DNA of 21,224 nt. Origin: Acanthamoeba castellanii str. Neff. Lineage: Eukaryota; Discosea; Longamoebia; Acanthamoebidae. Location of the stretch: positions 131,341 to 152,564 of the forward strand of contig NW_004457323.1 of the NCBI RefSeq assembly GCF_000313135.1. Reading direction: 5' to 3'. A program made the position numbers and the translations under genes. The notes below the pieces were generated by a model. That model was not told where the DNA came from, searched no databases, and was given only the letters and a program-made list of their open reading frames with translations. This document shows positions 10,380-20,732 of the stretch, one piece after another. The first letter of the stretch is position 1. Each line of letters opens with the position of its first letter.

Positions 10380-11040
10380 GCGATGACGCTTGAGCCTTGT
10401 TGAATAGCATAAATTCCTTCGAGTCCGGTGAATATCTCGGCTACTTATTGCCAGTTCTAAATACATCAGGGGCCGGAAAGAAATGAAGGCTTTTGCCGGT
10501 GTGCCCAGCAACAAACGAACTACAGACAATACAACACCAGCTGGAGTTGGAGGCCGGTCGGGGCAAACCTGCGCGAACCGAAGAAGAGAAAGCGACGCAC
10601 AACGGCCACGCGCCGGTGGCCAACAGAACGAACAGAAAGGGTAAGGAAAGAAGGCACCATACTCCGCCAGACCAACGTTTCACACTCACTCCTGTTTTCT
10701 TCACCACAAGAGAAAGCTGTGTAAGAGGCCCCTTGACCCTCCTTGAAAACGGAAACAATTTGGCACCACCGGATTCAAGCGACAGCCGTCTATTACAATA
10801 CTTCTCGTCTTGAGGTGCGGCCGGCCACTCCACAAACCTTTGTTCAGCGGAACAAGAAGTGTTGACCGCTCGATCTTTTTCATCTTCTTGTTGATGCCCA
10901 CCAGAGAGCGGGCAGCCCCCCACCACCACTCACTGGAAACCACCAGGAAGAGAGGGAAGAAAACGAGCAGCAGCTCTCCCTTCTTTTGGCGCCCGGCGCG
11001 GGGTGCCATCTCGTGCTGGTGCTCTTAGTTTGGGCGGCGA
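10380..11040. other. Intergenic region between SAR1 and the large RhoGEF
   Basis: These 661 bp hold the SAR1 3' UTR and the promoter or 5' UTR of the next plus-strand gene. I see no credible gene: several open frames on both strands have no domain-like sequence. The frame of the next gene has an in-frame TAG about 15 bp before its ATG at 11041, which supports that start for an unspliced 5' end. Confidence 0.55.
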
Positions 11041-14000
11041 ATGGGGGACAAGGTGCTGTGGCGAATGGAGCAGGAGCAGCTGCTCTACAACCAGCACGAA
11101 GATACGGCCAGCTCGTCGACAAGCACCACCACCAGCGGCAGAAGCGACAACACCAGCAGAACGAGGCGACCGGCGAGTAGCTACTACCCTACACTCGAGG
11201 CCGACGGCGACGAACCCAGTGGCGGAGCGAAAGAACGAAGCCTCGACGCGAAAGAACGAAAGCGACGGGGAGGGACCGTAACGGGGCTCGTCGCGCTGGA
11301 CGGTGGCGAGGAAGAACGCGAACGCGAACGCGAAGTCGTCGAAGTCGGGGAAGAGGCCTCGCAGAGGTTTCAGGCCAGGTCGCAGCATCAACTCAAGCGA
11401 CTCTCGCTCAGGATCAGGGAGAAGCTTCACCTGGCCTTCACCAGCAACAACAGCAGCGGCGAGCAGCCGACCCGACCGGCGCGCGACAGCCACTACCACC
11501 AGAACAGCCAGAGCCTGCCCCACAGCCCCAAGTTCCTCTCGACTAGCGAACCCGCGGAGCAGCTGCAGCCCGCCGCCCAGCCACTCACCTCGTCGCGTTC
11601 GTCGCCTTCATTTTCCTCGTCGTCTTCGTTCTTTTCGCCGTCGAATTCGCCTGCCGGTTCGACGCCGACATCGCCCAAGGGTCGCCGCGGCCTCGCTTCG
11701 TCGGTGAGCCCGCGTGCCAGACAGCAACAGGCCGTCGTCGTGCCCAGCCGCGGGGAGAAGGAGAAGAAAAGCCAGGAAGAAAAGAAAAGCAAGAAGAAAG
11801 GCGGTTCCCGAGGACACAAAGCTCGCGGCGGTGGCTCTGCCGCTGGGGACGACCGGAAGACGGAGGACAACAGCGACAGCAGCAACAACAACCAAAAGCA
11901 TAAGAACAACAAGAAGAACAAGAACAAGAAGGAGGAGAAGAGAGAAGGAGGAAACGACGGCAACGACAGCGACAGCAGGCCAAGTCCGCGGATGCAGGGA
12001 GGCTCATCGAAGCGGCTCGGCGGAATGTTCCACTTCAGCAGCAGGAGCAAGGACAAGGGGGGAAGTTTGGAGGAGGACGCGATGATGATGGCGACGGCGG
12101 CGACCACCTCGTCGCCCACACGCTCGAGAACGATGCGCAAGAACGAAGGCGGCGACGAGAAAACGAGAAAGATCGTAAAAAGCGACGAAGGCAAGGGGGG
12201 AGGCAACGCAGGCAAAAGCTCGTCGCCCGATTTGGAGAATCGAGCAGCGAAGCGAGGAGTCGCCAAGATTGGAATTCGAGTAGAGGGATCAATTGATGGA
12301 GAGGAGGAGGAGAGGGAAGAAGAAGGCCAAGACGATCTCGATGGGGAGGAGGAAGGGCAATACGATGAGGAGAAGGGATGGATCTTGCCAACGACAGACA
12401 TCGAGCTCCTGATTGAGGCGTTTGCATCGGCGTCGCCGCTGCAAGGCAGCAGCTCGGGCGAATCGACACCGGTGCTCGGGTGGGTCTCGAAGAGGCCCAC
12501 GTCGCCCCGAGGGGGCGGCGAGCAACTGCTGCTCGAGGTCGGCAGCCCCAAGAAGAAGGAGAACATGCGACTACGGCTGTCCGCTTCTCTTTCCTCCTTC
12601 GCCTTCTCGCCCATCTCTTCATCCAAGAAGCAGGTAAAGCCCCTTGTCGATTTTTCTCTTTTTTTATTATTATTTTCCATTTTTATGTTTGTTGAACGCG
12701 TGATATTATTATTATTACTTCGTATATTACCCTTTCTTGTTGTCTTGTGCTATTTCTTTTCCGCCCAAATGACCCCCGCCTTTGCCTCGCACGCTCTTTT
12801 GCACGTATCGTGCATCGCAGGCCCCACCGACCGCCGGACCAGAGAGCCAGTCCGCGCAGGTCAAGGCCTCCTCCGACGCCGCCTCCGCCGCAGGGAAGAA
12901 GCAGAAGGACGGTAAGTTTCGATTCCTGCACCTCCAGCGCTCGTCGGCCCAGCTCCCGCTGCCTTCGTCGGCGGCCTCGGCCTCTGCGCCGTCGCTGCCG
13001 ACCGTAGACAAGGAGAGCAGCAGCAGCAGCGCACACACCCTCAGGTCGCGCACGCCCAGCAAGGAGGAGCTCAAGCAGATCAAGCTCGAGCGAAAGACTG
13101 CCAAGAAGCTCGAGAAGCTCGAGAAGAAGAACAACAACAAGCGGGACAGCAACGGCGAGAACAACGGCGGCAAGAAGAAGCGCAGCAGCAGGAGGTCCAA
13201 TGCTGGCGCCGGTGGCGCCGGGTCGGCCGACAAGGACAGCGATGGCACGCGAAGCATCACCTCGAGCCAGGAGAAGTCCACCGACGACGACAACGACGAC
13301 GGCGAGCTCGGGCCTGTGCCGTCGGACAGCGGCTGCTCGCTCCACACCACATTCGACGAGCACCAGCTGCTTCTGGTGGGCGCCGGCGCCTCGTCGCCGG
13401 GCCTCGACGAGCTGCTCGAGATCGAGATCGCCAAGCTCAAGGAGGAGGAGGCGCGACGCGCGCTCAGGAAGCAGCAGGAGAAGCTCAACAAGGCAGCCGA
13501 GCAACAGCATCGACAGCAACGCGAAGAAGCCGCGGCTGCTCTGGTGGCGAAGAAGAGCAGCGAGCGGGGCGAGCTCAAGACGTCAACCGAATGGCGGTCC
13601 GGCCGCATATCGCCCGTCCCGTCGACCACCACCGGCGAGCGCACCACCGTCATACGAAGCTGCCTGCGCCGGAGCGAAGAAGGCGCGAAGAAGCCGGCCG
13701 AGCCCGCTGCGGCCTCGAATGTACAGCCAGTCGCGGAGGCGGTGGTGGCCACCACCACTACCACCGCCGCCTGGCAGTACGACAGCAGCGACGAGGACGA
13801 GCTGGACGAGGAGCACGGCTGGATCGACCCGGCGCGAGTGGTCGGCTCTCAGCTGCGGCTGAGGGGGGAGTCCACGGCGGCGGCGGCGGCGGTGCGCGAT
13901 CTGCTCGAAAGCAGCGGCGAGGACCCCTACGGCGAGCGAGGCGCCGAGCGCGGGTGGATATTCCCCGACGAGGAGATGAAATGCGAAGGCGACGATGATG

Positions 14001-16953
14001 AAGACGAGGAGGAGGAAGAAGACGACAAGAAGGCGTGGCGAAAGACGACGCCTCCCATACTCGTCGAGCCCCGTGAACACAGCGGCGGTCCGGTCTTTCT
14101 CATGTCCAAGGGCGCCAACATATTCTTCCGCGTTCAGTCCCAAGCCCGTACGCCGCCACATTCGCCGCCCTACCCTCGCTCGCTCATTCCCCCGCGCGCA
14201 GTGTTAACTCATTTGCTGTCTGCGTGTCGTGTCTGGCAACAGAGATGGGGAAGATCAAGAAGGGCGCCGACATCAACAACATGGGCTACATGAGCTTGAA
14301 GGGCAATCGGTCGAGCATGCTCCGTAACCTGAAAGATCAGCAAGGTACGCACACGCACACGCACACGCACACGCACACGCACACGCACACGCACACGCAC
14401 ACGCACACGCACACGCACACGCACACGCACACGCACACGCACACGCACACGCACACGCACACGCACACGAGAGCCACAGGTGGTCTGACTCGCTAGCTTT
14501 CCTTCGGGGGGTGCACCATAGATGAAAAGGAGCGGGTGAAGCTCGCCCTGCTCCAATTTAAGGCGCGCAGGGGCTGGTCCCGTTCATGGGAGAACCTCAC
14601 CGAGGCCGCGCGCGGCCCAATCGAGGCCAACGTGGTCACCATCCAGACCTGCGCCCGCCGTTTTCTCGGTACCTCTCCTCCCCCACTCCACTCGACCTCC
14701 TCCAATCGGCCTGGGTACTGACGGGCTGGTTCGATTGGTTCGGCGTGAACAGCCAAGCGATTCCGAGCGAGGCTCAATGTCGCCAACGAGCTGCTGCTGA
14801 CGGAGAAGAGCTACGTGAAGGCGCTGAGCGTGGTGGTCGAGGTGTTCTACTACCCGCTGCTCATGCAGGAGCCGCAGCTAGCGACGACCACCGCGAGCGC
14901 GACGACGACGACGCCCACGTCGCCGCCGGCCAGCGCTGGCGGCTGCCGTGCATCGACCGAACTGCAGCAGCAAATGCGTCAGACCGGAGGGCGAGTGGCG
15001 ACGATCTTCTCGGTGGCCGACAAGCTGCTCTTCGCGCACCGAACATTCTGTGCCATCCTCAATGAGCGCCTGCGCAACCTCGACGAGTTCCGGCACAAGG
15101 GCCTCGGCGACATTTTCCTCAAGAAAACACGTACTCCTCCTCACATCCGTGTGTGTGTGTGTGTGTGTGTGTGGGTTCGTGTGTGTCGTTTTGAACGAAG
15201 AACTAATGATGGGAGAATAAAACCAGGTTTCTTCGACGTCTATGTCAAGTACATCAACAACTACAAGTCGGCAATTGAAACGCTCAACCGGTGCAAGGAG
15301 GAGGACCCGGCCATGGCCAAGTTCATCGCCGAGTGCGAAGCCAAGAAGGAGTGCGGCTACATGGACCTCTCCTCCTTCCTCATCCAGCCCGTCCAGCGAA
15401 TCCCGCGCTACGTGCTGCTCCTCAGCCAACTCCTACGGTACCTTCGCCACAAACATTTATTAATTCGTTTCGTTTGTTTTCATTGCTAATTGTTTATGAA
15501 TTTATTTATTTATTTTGCAGGAAAACGACTGCGGGCACGAAGGTGCACGCGGAATTGTACAGGGCCGTGGAGAAGATGAGGCAGGCCACCCACCACCTCA
15601 ACGAGCAGAAGAGGTACTACATGCGGCGCACTTTCTCAAGGGCTGGTATAATTTCATTGCCGTGTGCTGACGCACATACCGCACAGGGACGCGGAGAATG
15701 CCGAGTACGTGGCCAAGCTGTGCTCTGCGCTCGTCATGCCCAACAGCGTCCAACGGCAAAAGCGGCGCCGCATCGCGTCGTTTGACTTCAGGTGCTTATC
15801 TACACTCGATTTATGTGTCACACCTGGGTCCGTTTTTTGGCACTCACACTGCCATCTTTCGTACACACAGCGCCGAGCGGCGGTTCATCAAGGAGGGCGA
15901 CGTCACGCTGCTGGCGTCGAAATTCACGCCGGGCAAACCCCTCAAGAAGGCCAGGTCGGAAGGTGTATGCCCGTCCCTTTCGGTGGTGGTGGTGGTGACG
16001 ATGATGAAACACACAGCTTACACACGACACACGCACGACACGTGATAGAGCTCCACCTGATGCTGTTCAACGACGTGCTGCTGATGTGCACGCGACTTCA
16101 CACGTCGTCGCGCGAGCGACGCCGCAGCGTACGCGCCGCTCTCAAGAGCGACGACAGTATGGTCGGCGGCCCCGGCGGCCCTAATGGCGGCAGCAGCGGG
16201 TCATCGGATGGCGACGGCGGTAGCGGCGGCGGTGGAGGAACGCTGCACCGCCTGCTGGCCTCCATTCCCGGCGTGGTCTCCCCGCCATCCAGTCGACGCC
16301 CGAGCCTCCACTCCCACGCCTCCGCCGCCTCATCGTCATTGCCATCGTCGCCGCCTTCAGCGCCGCTGCCCGTCACACAATCGACCGAATTCACTTCTCC
16401 ACCTTCTTCTCCGCAGTCCTATTCGCCACTGACCAGCCCCGGCCGTACGCTCACGCCCGTTCATCATCCTTTCTCCCGCTGCAGCTGATCGCGTGTCGTG
16501 TGTCGTGTCGTGTCGTGTGTGCGGTGTCGCAGTTCCGGTCAAGTACGACATCCAGGAGGTCGTTGAACTGTGGAAGGTGCACGTACTCGATCTCCCTGCC
16601 GACACCTGTACGTTGCAATGCCCCCACTCCACGTTCCGCTTAGTAGAGCGACATGGGAAAATTTATGGATTTTTATATATACACACATTCATAAATAATG
16701 CTTACCATTGTGTTGATGTGTTTTACATCGCAGATGGCGAGGGACTGGTGGTGGTGAGCACGCCTCTCCGCAGCTTTGTGTTTGCCTTTGGCAGCGCGGC
16801 GACCAAGGGCGAGTGGATGACCGCCCTTCAATCCGCCGTGCAGAGGCTCTTCACCAGTACGTCCTCGCCTGGTTGATCGCCATCATTTGCGTGTCTCCTT
16901 CGCCTTCCTCCTCGTCGTATTCTCACCCACGCCTTTCTCACACAGGTATCTGA
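11041..16953 (+). CDS. Large IQ-DH-PH RhoGEF with about 1000-residue disordered N-terminal arm (about 1549 aa)
   Basis: Thirteen exons: 11041-12633, 12821-14147, 14243-14344, 14522-14668, 14753-15130, 15227-15437, 15521-15613, 15687-15791, 15871-15962, 16049-16444, 16533-16607, 16734-16856 and an 8-nt last exon 16946-16953 (TGA). Residues 1-1000 are Ser/Glu/Lys-rich and probably disordered, with long charged runs, a probable coiled coil at about 735-770 (LLEIEIAKLKEEEARRAL) and three GWI motifs (446-448, 864-866, 909-911). A junction region similar to the smaller paralogue follows (MGKIKKG; NMGYMSLKGN), then an IQ-like motif (IQTCARRFLAKRFR, about 1043-1056) and a DH domain from about 1065 (TEKSYVKAL; LIQPVQRIPRYVLLL). 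The PH domain has ERRFIKEGDV, HLMLFNDVLLM, ELWKVHVLDLP and GEWMTAL. About 45 low-complexity residues interrupt DH and about 110 interrupt PH. It probably activates Rho/Rac at the cortex. If the last intron is not used, the stop is TGA 16874-16876. Confidence 0.86.
14345..14470. repeat. (CACACG)n hexanucleotide array, about 20 units, starting at a 5' splice site
   Basis: Nearly perfect ACGCAC/CACACG units run from the donor GTACGC at 14345 to about 14469. The array fills most of the 177-bp intron between exons 3 and 4 of the large RhoGEF. The repeat is frame-neutral (6 bp), so it produces Thr-His and Val-Arg reading frames on the two strands that are not genes. Confidence 0.93.
15149..15173. 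repeat. (GT)n microsatellite, intronic
   Basis: About 12 GT dinucleotides lie in the intron 15131-15226 of the large RhoGEF. The flanking intron sequence is ordinary and ends in AACCAG. Confidence 0.9.
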
Positions 16954-17326
16954 CTGGCCACAACACACTCAAAATCGGGGGGGGGGGAATAAAAAATAAA
17001 TTTGGCTGAAACATCGTGGTGCTGAAAGACGCGGATTCATGTGCCAGTTGTGGAGGAGAACACCCAAGTGCCATGGTTGGGCTACTGCCTCACTTCCACT
17101 CAACCTGCAACCACAGCATCCACTATGGCATGCAGCGTTCTGCTGCTGGGCTGCAGTAGGCCATCAACCCCTTTTTTGGGATTTATACCTTTTCCCTACA
17201 GCTGCCATAATTTGCCCAAAAATTACGCAGAACTTTTTGGCAGTTTCCAAGATAAATGAAATTGCAATTTGAAGCTGTAAAATAAAAGCCTTGAGGCCGG
17301 TAGCGGGCACACCAGCACAAGCAAGT
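16954..17326. other. Spacer downstream of the large RhoGEF and upstream of the K/E-rich gene
   Basis: The segment begins with the RhoGEF 3' UTR, which contains a G-run of about 11 (16977-16987). The remainder, 17001-17326, should carry the promoter and 5' UTR of the gene at 17327. It includes an AT-rich patch at about 17205-17290. I see no coding sequence. Confidence 0.5.
16988..17000 (+). terminator. Candidate polyadenylation signals (two AATAAA)
   Basis: AATAAA occurs at 16988-16993 and again at 16995-17000, 35-50 bp after the inferred stop of the large RhoGEF and directly after a G-run. The position suits cleavage and polyadenylation of that transcript. Confidence 0.5.
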
Positions 17327-18292
17327 ATGCCACCCAAGCGCAAGCACCAGCAGCAGGCCGAGACGGAGCACCAGGCTGCGCCAGAGGACCAGCAGGAGAA
17401 AGGAGAGAAGGAAGAAGAGCAACAAGAGGAGGCTAAGGCGAGTGAAGAGAAGGCCAAGGAGGAAGAAGAGGGGGTGGGGGCAAAAGCAGCGTCCTCACCC
17501 AAGGAAGAAAAAGACATAAAAGAAGAAGAAGAGAAAGATGCGCCAGAGGTGAAGCGCAGGAAGGTCAGCTTCCAAGAAGAAAAAGAAGAGAAGAAGGAGG
17601 AGAAGAAGAACGTTCAAGAAGGCGCGGTCCAACCGTTCGAGTTTGCGTGGGACAAGTTCATCGGGCTGCTCGAGGGCGACGGCGCGGGCTTCACGGGCGC
17701 CGAGCCGTACGTCAGCGTGTGCGACGAACCGGTGGACGAGTCTCTGGTGCGGGCCGGCCTCGAGCTGCTCAACGCCGCGACAGGTCCGTGGCACGAGGAC
17801 GCCGACGAGGGCCGACGCCGCACCGAGCAAGTGGCGGCCAGCGGTGGCGACTATGGCGACTCGGTCGTGCGCGTCTACAGGGCATCGTCGTCATCGACCG
17901 AACCGCACAACGAGCCCGACCGCTACGAGCTCACCTTCCTCCAATGCCCTGGCTTCGCCCATTTCGAGTGCGTGTCGTGTCGTGTCGTGTCGTGTCGTGT
18001 GTTTTCCCCGCGTGCGTGTCGTGCGGTGTGTGCGGTGAACTGACGGTAAGGGGGGGGGGTTACGGAACACGGCAGGTACGTGTTCGTGGTGGACAAGGCC
18101 AAGCGGCGCTTCGTGTTTGTGGGCGAGGCTGGCTCACACCCTCAGGCGGGCACCAACGACTTCGTCTACGACAACTCAGACGGCAGCGGGCCGGGTCTGC
18201 TGCCCGACTCGTCGGTGCCGCCCACGCCCACGACCCTGCTCGATGCCGCCCGGCAACGCTTCTCCGAGTTCTGCCTCGACCACCATCACTGA
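17327..18292 (+). CDS. Unrecognised protein with Lys/Glu-rich N-terminus and possible NLS (285 aa)
   Basis: Two exons, 17327-17967 and 18076-18292 (TGA), join in phase 2. The ATG at 17327 gives MPPKRKHQQQ; an open TTG further upstream is not a credible start. Residues 1-100 are extremely Glu/Lys/Gln-rich with basic clusters (PPKRK, VKRRKVSF) that resemble nuclear localisation signals. From about 103 there is a globular-looking domain: PFEFAWDKFIGLLEG, YVSVCDEPVDESLVRAGLEL, RYELTFLQCPGFAHFEYVF, VDKAKRRFVFVGEAG, then an acidic/Pro linker and a short C-terminal helix ending DHHH. I do not recognise the family and assign no function. The intron carries CGTGT-type repeats. A degraded copy of exon 2 lies at 20352-20545. 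Confidence 0.75.
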
Positions 18293-18628
18293 TGCCGTCC
18301 AAACCATGTCCAAACCATTTCCCAACCATTTGTGAAACGTGAAACCAAGTCAGAAAATCCAAAGGTTGGTTCATTAATTTTCATGCATGTTGCTCTCAAG
18401 ACTTGTGCATTCCTGGCGTGTGGGCGTTGAGTACAGAGTCAGCTGTGTTTTTCTGCATTGCCACAGGCAAATGTCAGCTGTTCGCGCTCTTTGCTGCCTG
18501 ACTGCCCCAGCAATGCATCTCTGAACACAACAAGTACTTTGCTCCGCGAATGGTTCGTTGTCTTTTCGTTTCTTTTCTTTTCTTTCTTTTGGGTGAACTG
18601 AACTGGCTTTTACTTGCTCTTAGCACGA
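18293..18628. other. Spacer with a pyrimidine tract and a splice-acceptor-like site before the eIF2-alpha-like gene
   Basis: I see no coding sequence here. A strong T/C-rich run (about 18560-18590) is followed by TTTTACTTGCTCTTAG ending at 18623, which looks like a 3' splice site only 5 bp before the ATG at 18629. A 5'-UTR intron is therefore possible. In the frame of the next gene there is a TGA at 18599-18601. Confidence 0.45.
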
Positions 18629-19279
18629 ATGGAAGGAGAGGGCACTACGAACCACCACGCTTCATCACTGGCCGAGAAGGTGGTGGTGGGCAAGTGCCGG
18701 ATGTATGAGGCCGAGTTTCCAGAGCGAGACGAGCTGGTGCTGGTTCGGGTGATCGACAGCCGGCCAGACGAACTCTTCTACACCGTCGCGCTGCTCGAGT
18801 ACAACGACAAGGAAGGCATCGTCCTGCGCGACCACTTCTCCGGGAGGCGCTGCTCCAAGATAGCCAGCGCCCAGCGGGTGGGAAAGGAGGAGGTGGCGCG
18901 GGTGGTGCGAGTAGACAAGGAACGGGGCTACATCGACCTCTCCATGAGACTGCGCTCGCAAGACAGCGCCGTGGAGTGCTCCAAGCGGTACCGCAAGTCG
19001 AAGGCCGTGCACTGCATCATGACCCACGCCGCAGAGCTGCTGCAGAGGGAAAGCGAGAACGGCCTCACCCTGGAGCAACTGTACCGGCGCGTCGGCTGGC
19101 CGCTCTACGCCAAGTACGGCCACGCCTACGATGCCTTCGAGAAGGCGGCCGCGGGCGAGGAGGACGTCTTCGAGGGCATCGCCGACATCCCGGCCGACAT
19201 CAAGCACACCCTCCTCCAAGCCATCCAACGCCATCCCCAGCCACGACCCTCTACTTCCTTGGCCGCTTTCACGTCGTGA
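18629..19279 (+). CDS. Truncated eIF2-alpha-like protein: S1 plus helical domain, no gamma-binding domain (216 aa)
   Basis: A single intronless frame starts at ATG 18629 and ends at TGA 19277-19279. Residues 21-105 match the eIF2-alpha S1 (OB-fold) domain: CRMYEAEFPERDELVLVRV, LLEYNDKEGIVL, then a phospho-loop DHFSGRRCS in which Ser71 aligns with Ser51 of eIF2-alpha, and VDKERGYIDLS, which keeps the GYID kinase-docking motif (100-103). Residues 106-200 match the helical domain (YRKSKAVHCIMTHAAELL; AYDAFEKA). The protein then ends in a short Pro/Ser tail. Full-length eIF2-alpha is about 300-340 aa and has a further alpha-beta domain that binds eIF2-gamma. Here it is absent, and the 225 bp before the neighbouring polyubiquitin stop cannot encode it. 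The residue after Ser71 is Gly where Arg is usual. It may be a regulatory or decoy paralogue, or a decaying copy; the full open frame favours function. Confidence 0.85.
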   Translation: MEGEGTTNHHASSLAEKVVVGKCRMYEAEFPERDELVLVRVIDSRPDELFYTVALLEYNDKEGIVLRDHFSGRRCSKIASAQRVGKEEVARVVRVDKERGYIDLSMRLRSQDSAVECSKRYRKSKAVHCIMTHAAELLQRESENGLTLEQLYRRVGWPLYAKYGHAYDAFEKAAAGEEDVFEGIADIPADIKHTLLQAIQRHPQPRPSTSLAAFTS

Positions 19280-19504
19280 GAGATCCCTCCTGACCACCAG
19301 TTCTCAGAGAGTCAGCAGAGCCAATCAATCGAACAAAACTAGCTAGTTTATACTAGCTAAACTAGCATGCTATGCTTCTCGCACGACACACGCAAACACA
19401 CCACGCTCGGATGCAAAACAAGCAAAACAAAAGGAGCACGAAGTGGGTAGAGGTGTTATGAACAGGTCTAGTCTTGTATTTGCAAGAAGAGGAGGGGAAA
19501 CACT
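19280..19504. other. Convergent spacer between the eIF2-alpha-like and polyubiquitin genes
   Basis: Only 225 bp separate the two stop codons. It includes an imperfectly repeated TAGCTAG-type tract (about 19339-19370, CTAGCTAGTTTATACTAGC) that can form a small hairpin and might mark the end of either transcript. I see no gene here. Confidence 0.5.
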
Positions 19505-20590
<1,086 letters not shown>

Positions 20591-20620
20591 TCAGCAATTA
20601 ATTTCATTGCACTGGAGTTG

Positions 20621-20720
20621 CGTGCGTGTGTGTGTGCGTGTGCTGTGTGTGTGTGTCGTGTGTGTCGTGTGTGTCGTGTGTGTCGTGTGTGTCGTGTGTG
20701 TCGTGTGTGTGGTGTGTGTT
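20621..20720. repeat. GTGTGTCGT 9-bp tandem array
   Basis: Regular GTGTGTCGT units occupy about 20651-20712, with GTGCGTGT sequence before and GGTGTGTGTT after. This is the reverse complement of the class of unit seen at 1671-1749. It lies just beyond the stop of the rhomboid gene, in its probable 3' UTR or flank. Confidence 0.9.
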
Positions 20721-20732
20721 GTCCAACCTGAT

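Noticed and set aside
11493..12680. A 395-codon minus frame opposite the large RhoGEF exon 1
   Set aside because: It is a shadow of the Glu/Lys/Ser-rich sense frame: the antisense of GAG/AAG/AGC codons gives Leu/Phe/Ser runs. No motif or start context supports it.
12683..13764. Two long minus frames (278 and 345 codons) opposite RhoGEF exon 2
   Set aside because: Low-complexity antisense shadows that also cross the AT-rich intron at 12634-12820.
17281..17327. Start of the K/E-rich gene at a TTG at 17291
   Set aside because: Nuclear genes begin at ATG. The first ATG in this frame is 17327 and gives a sensible N-terminus.
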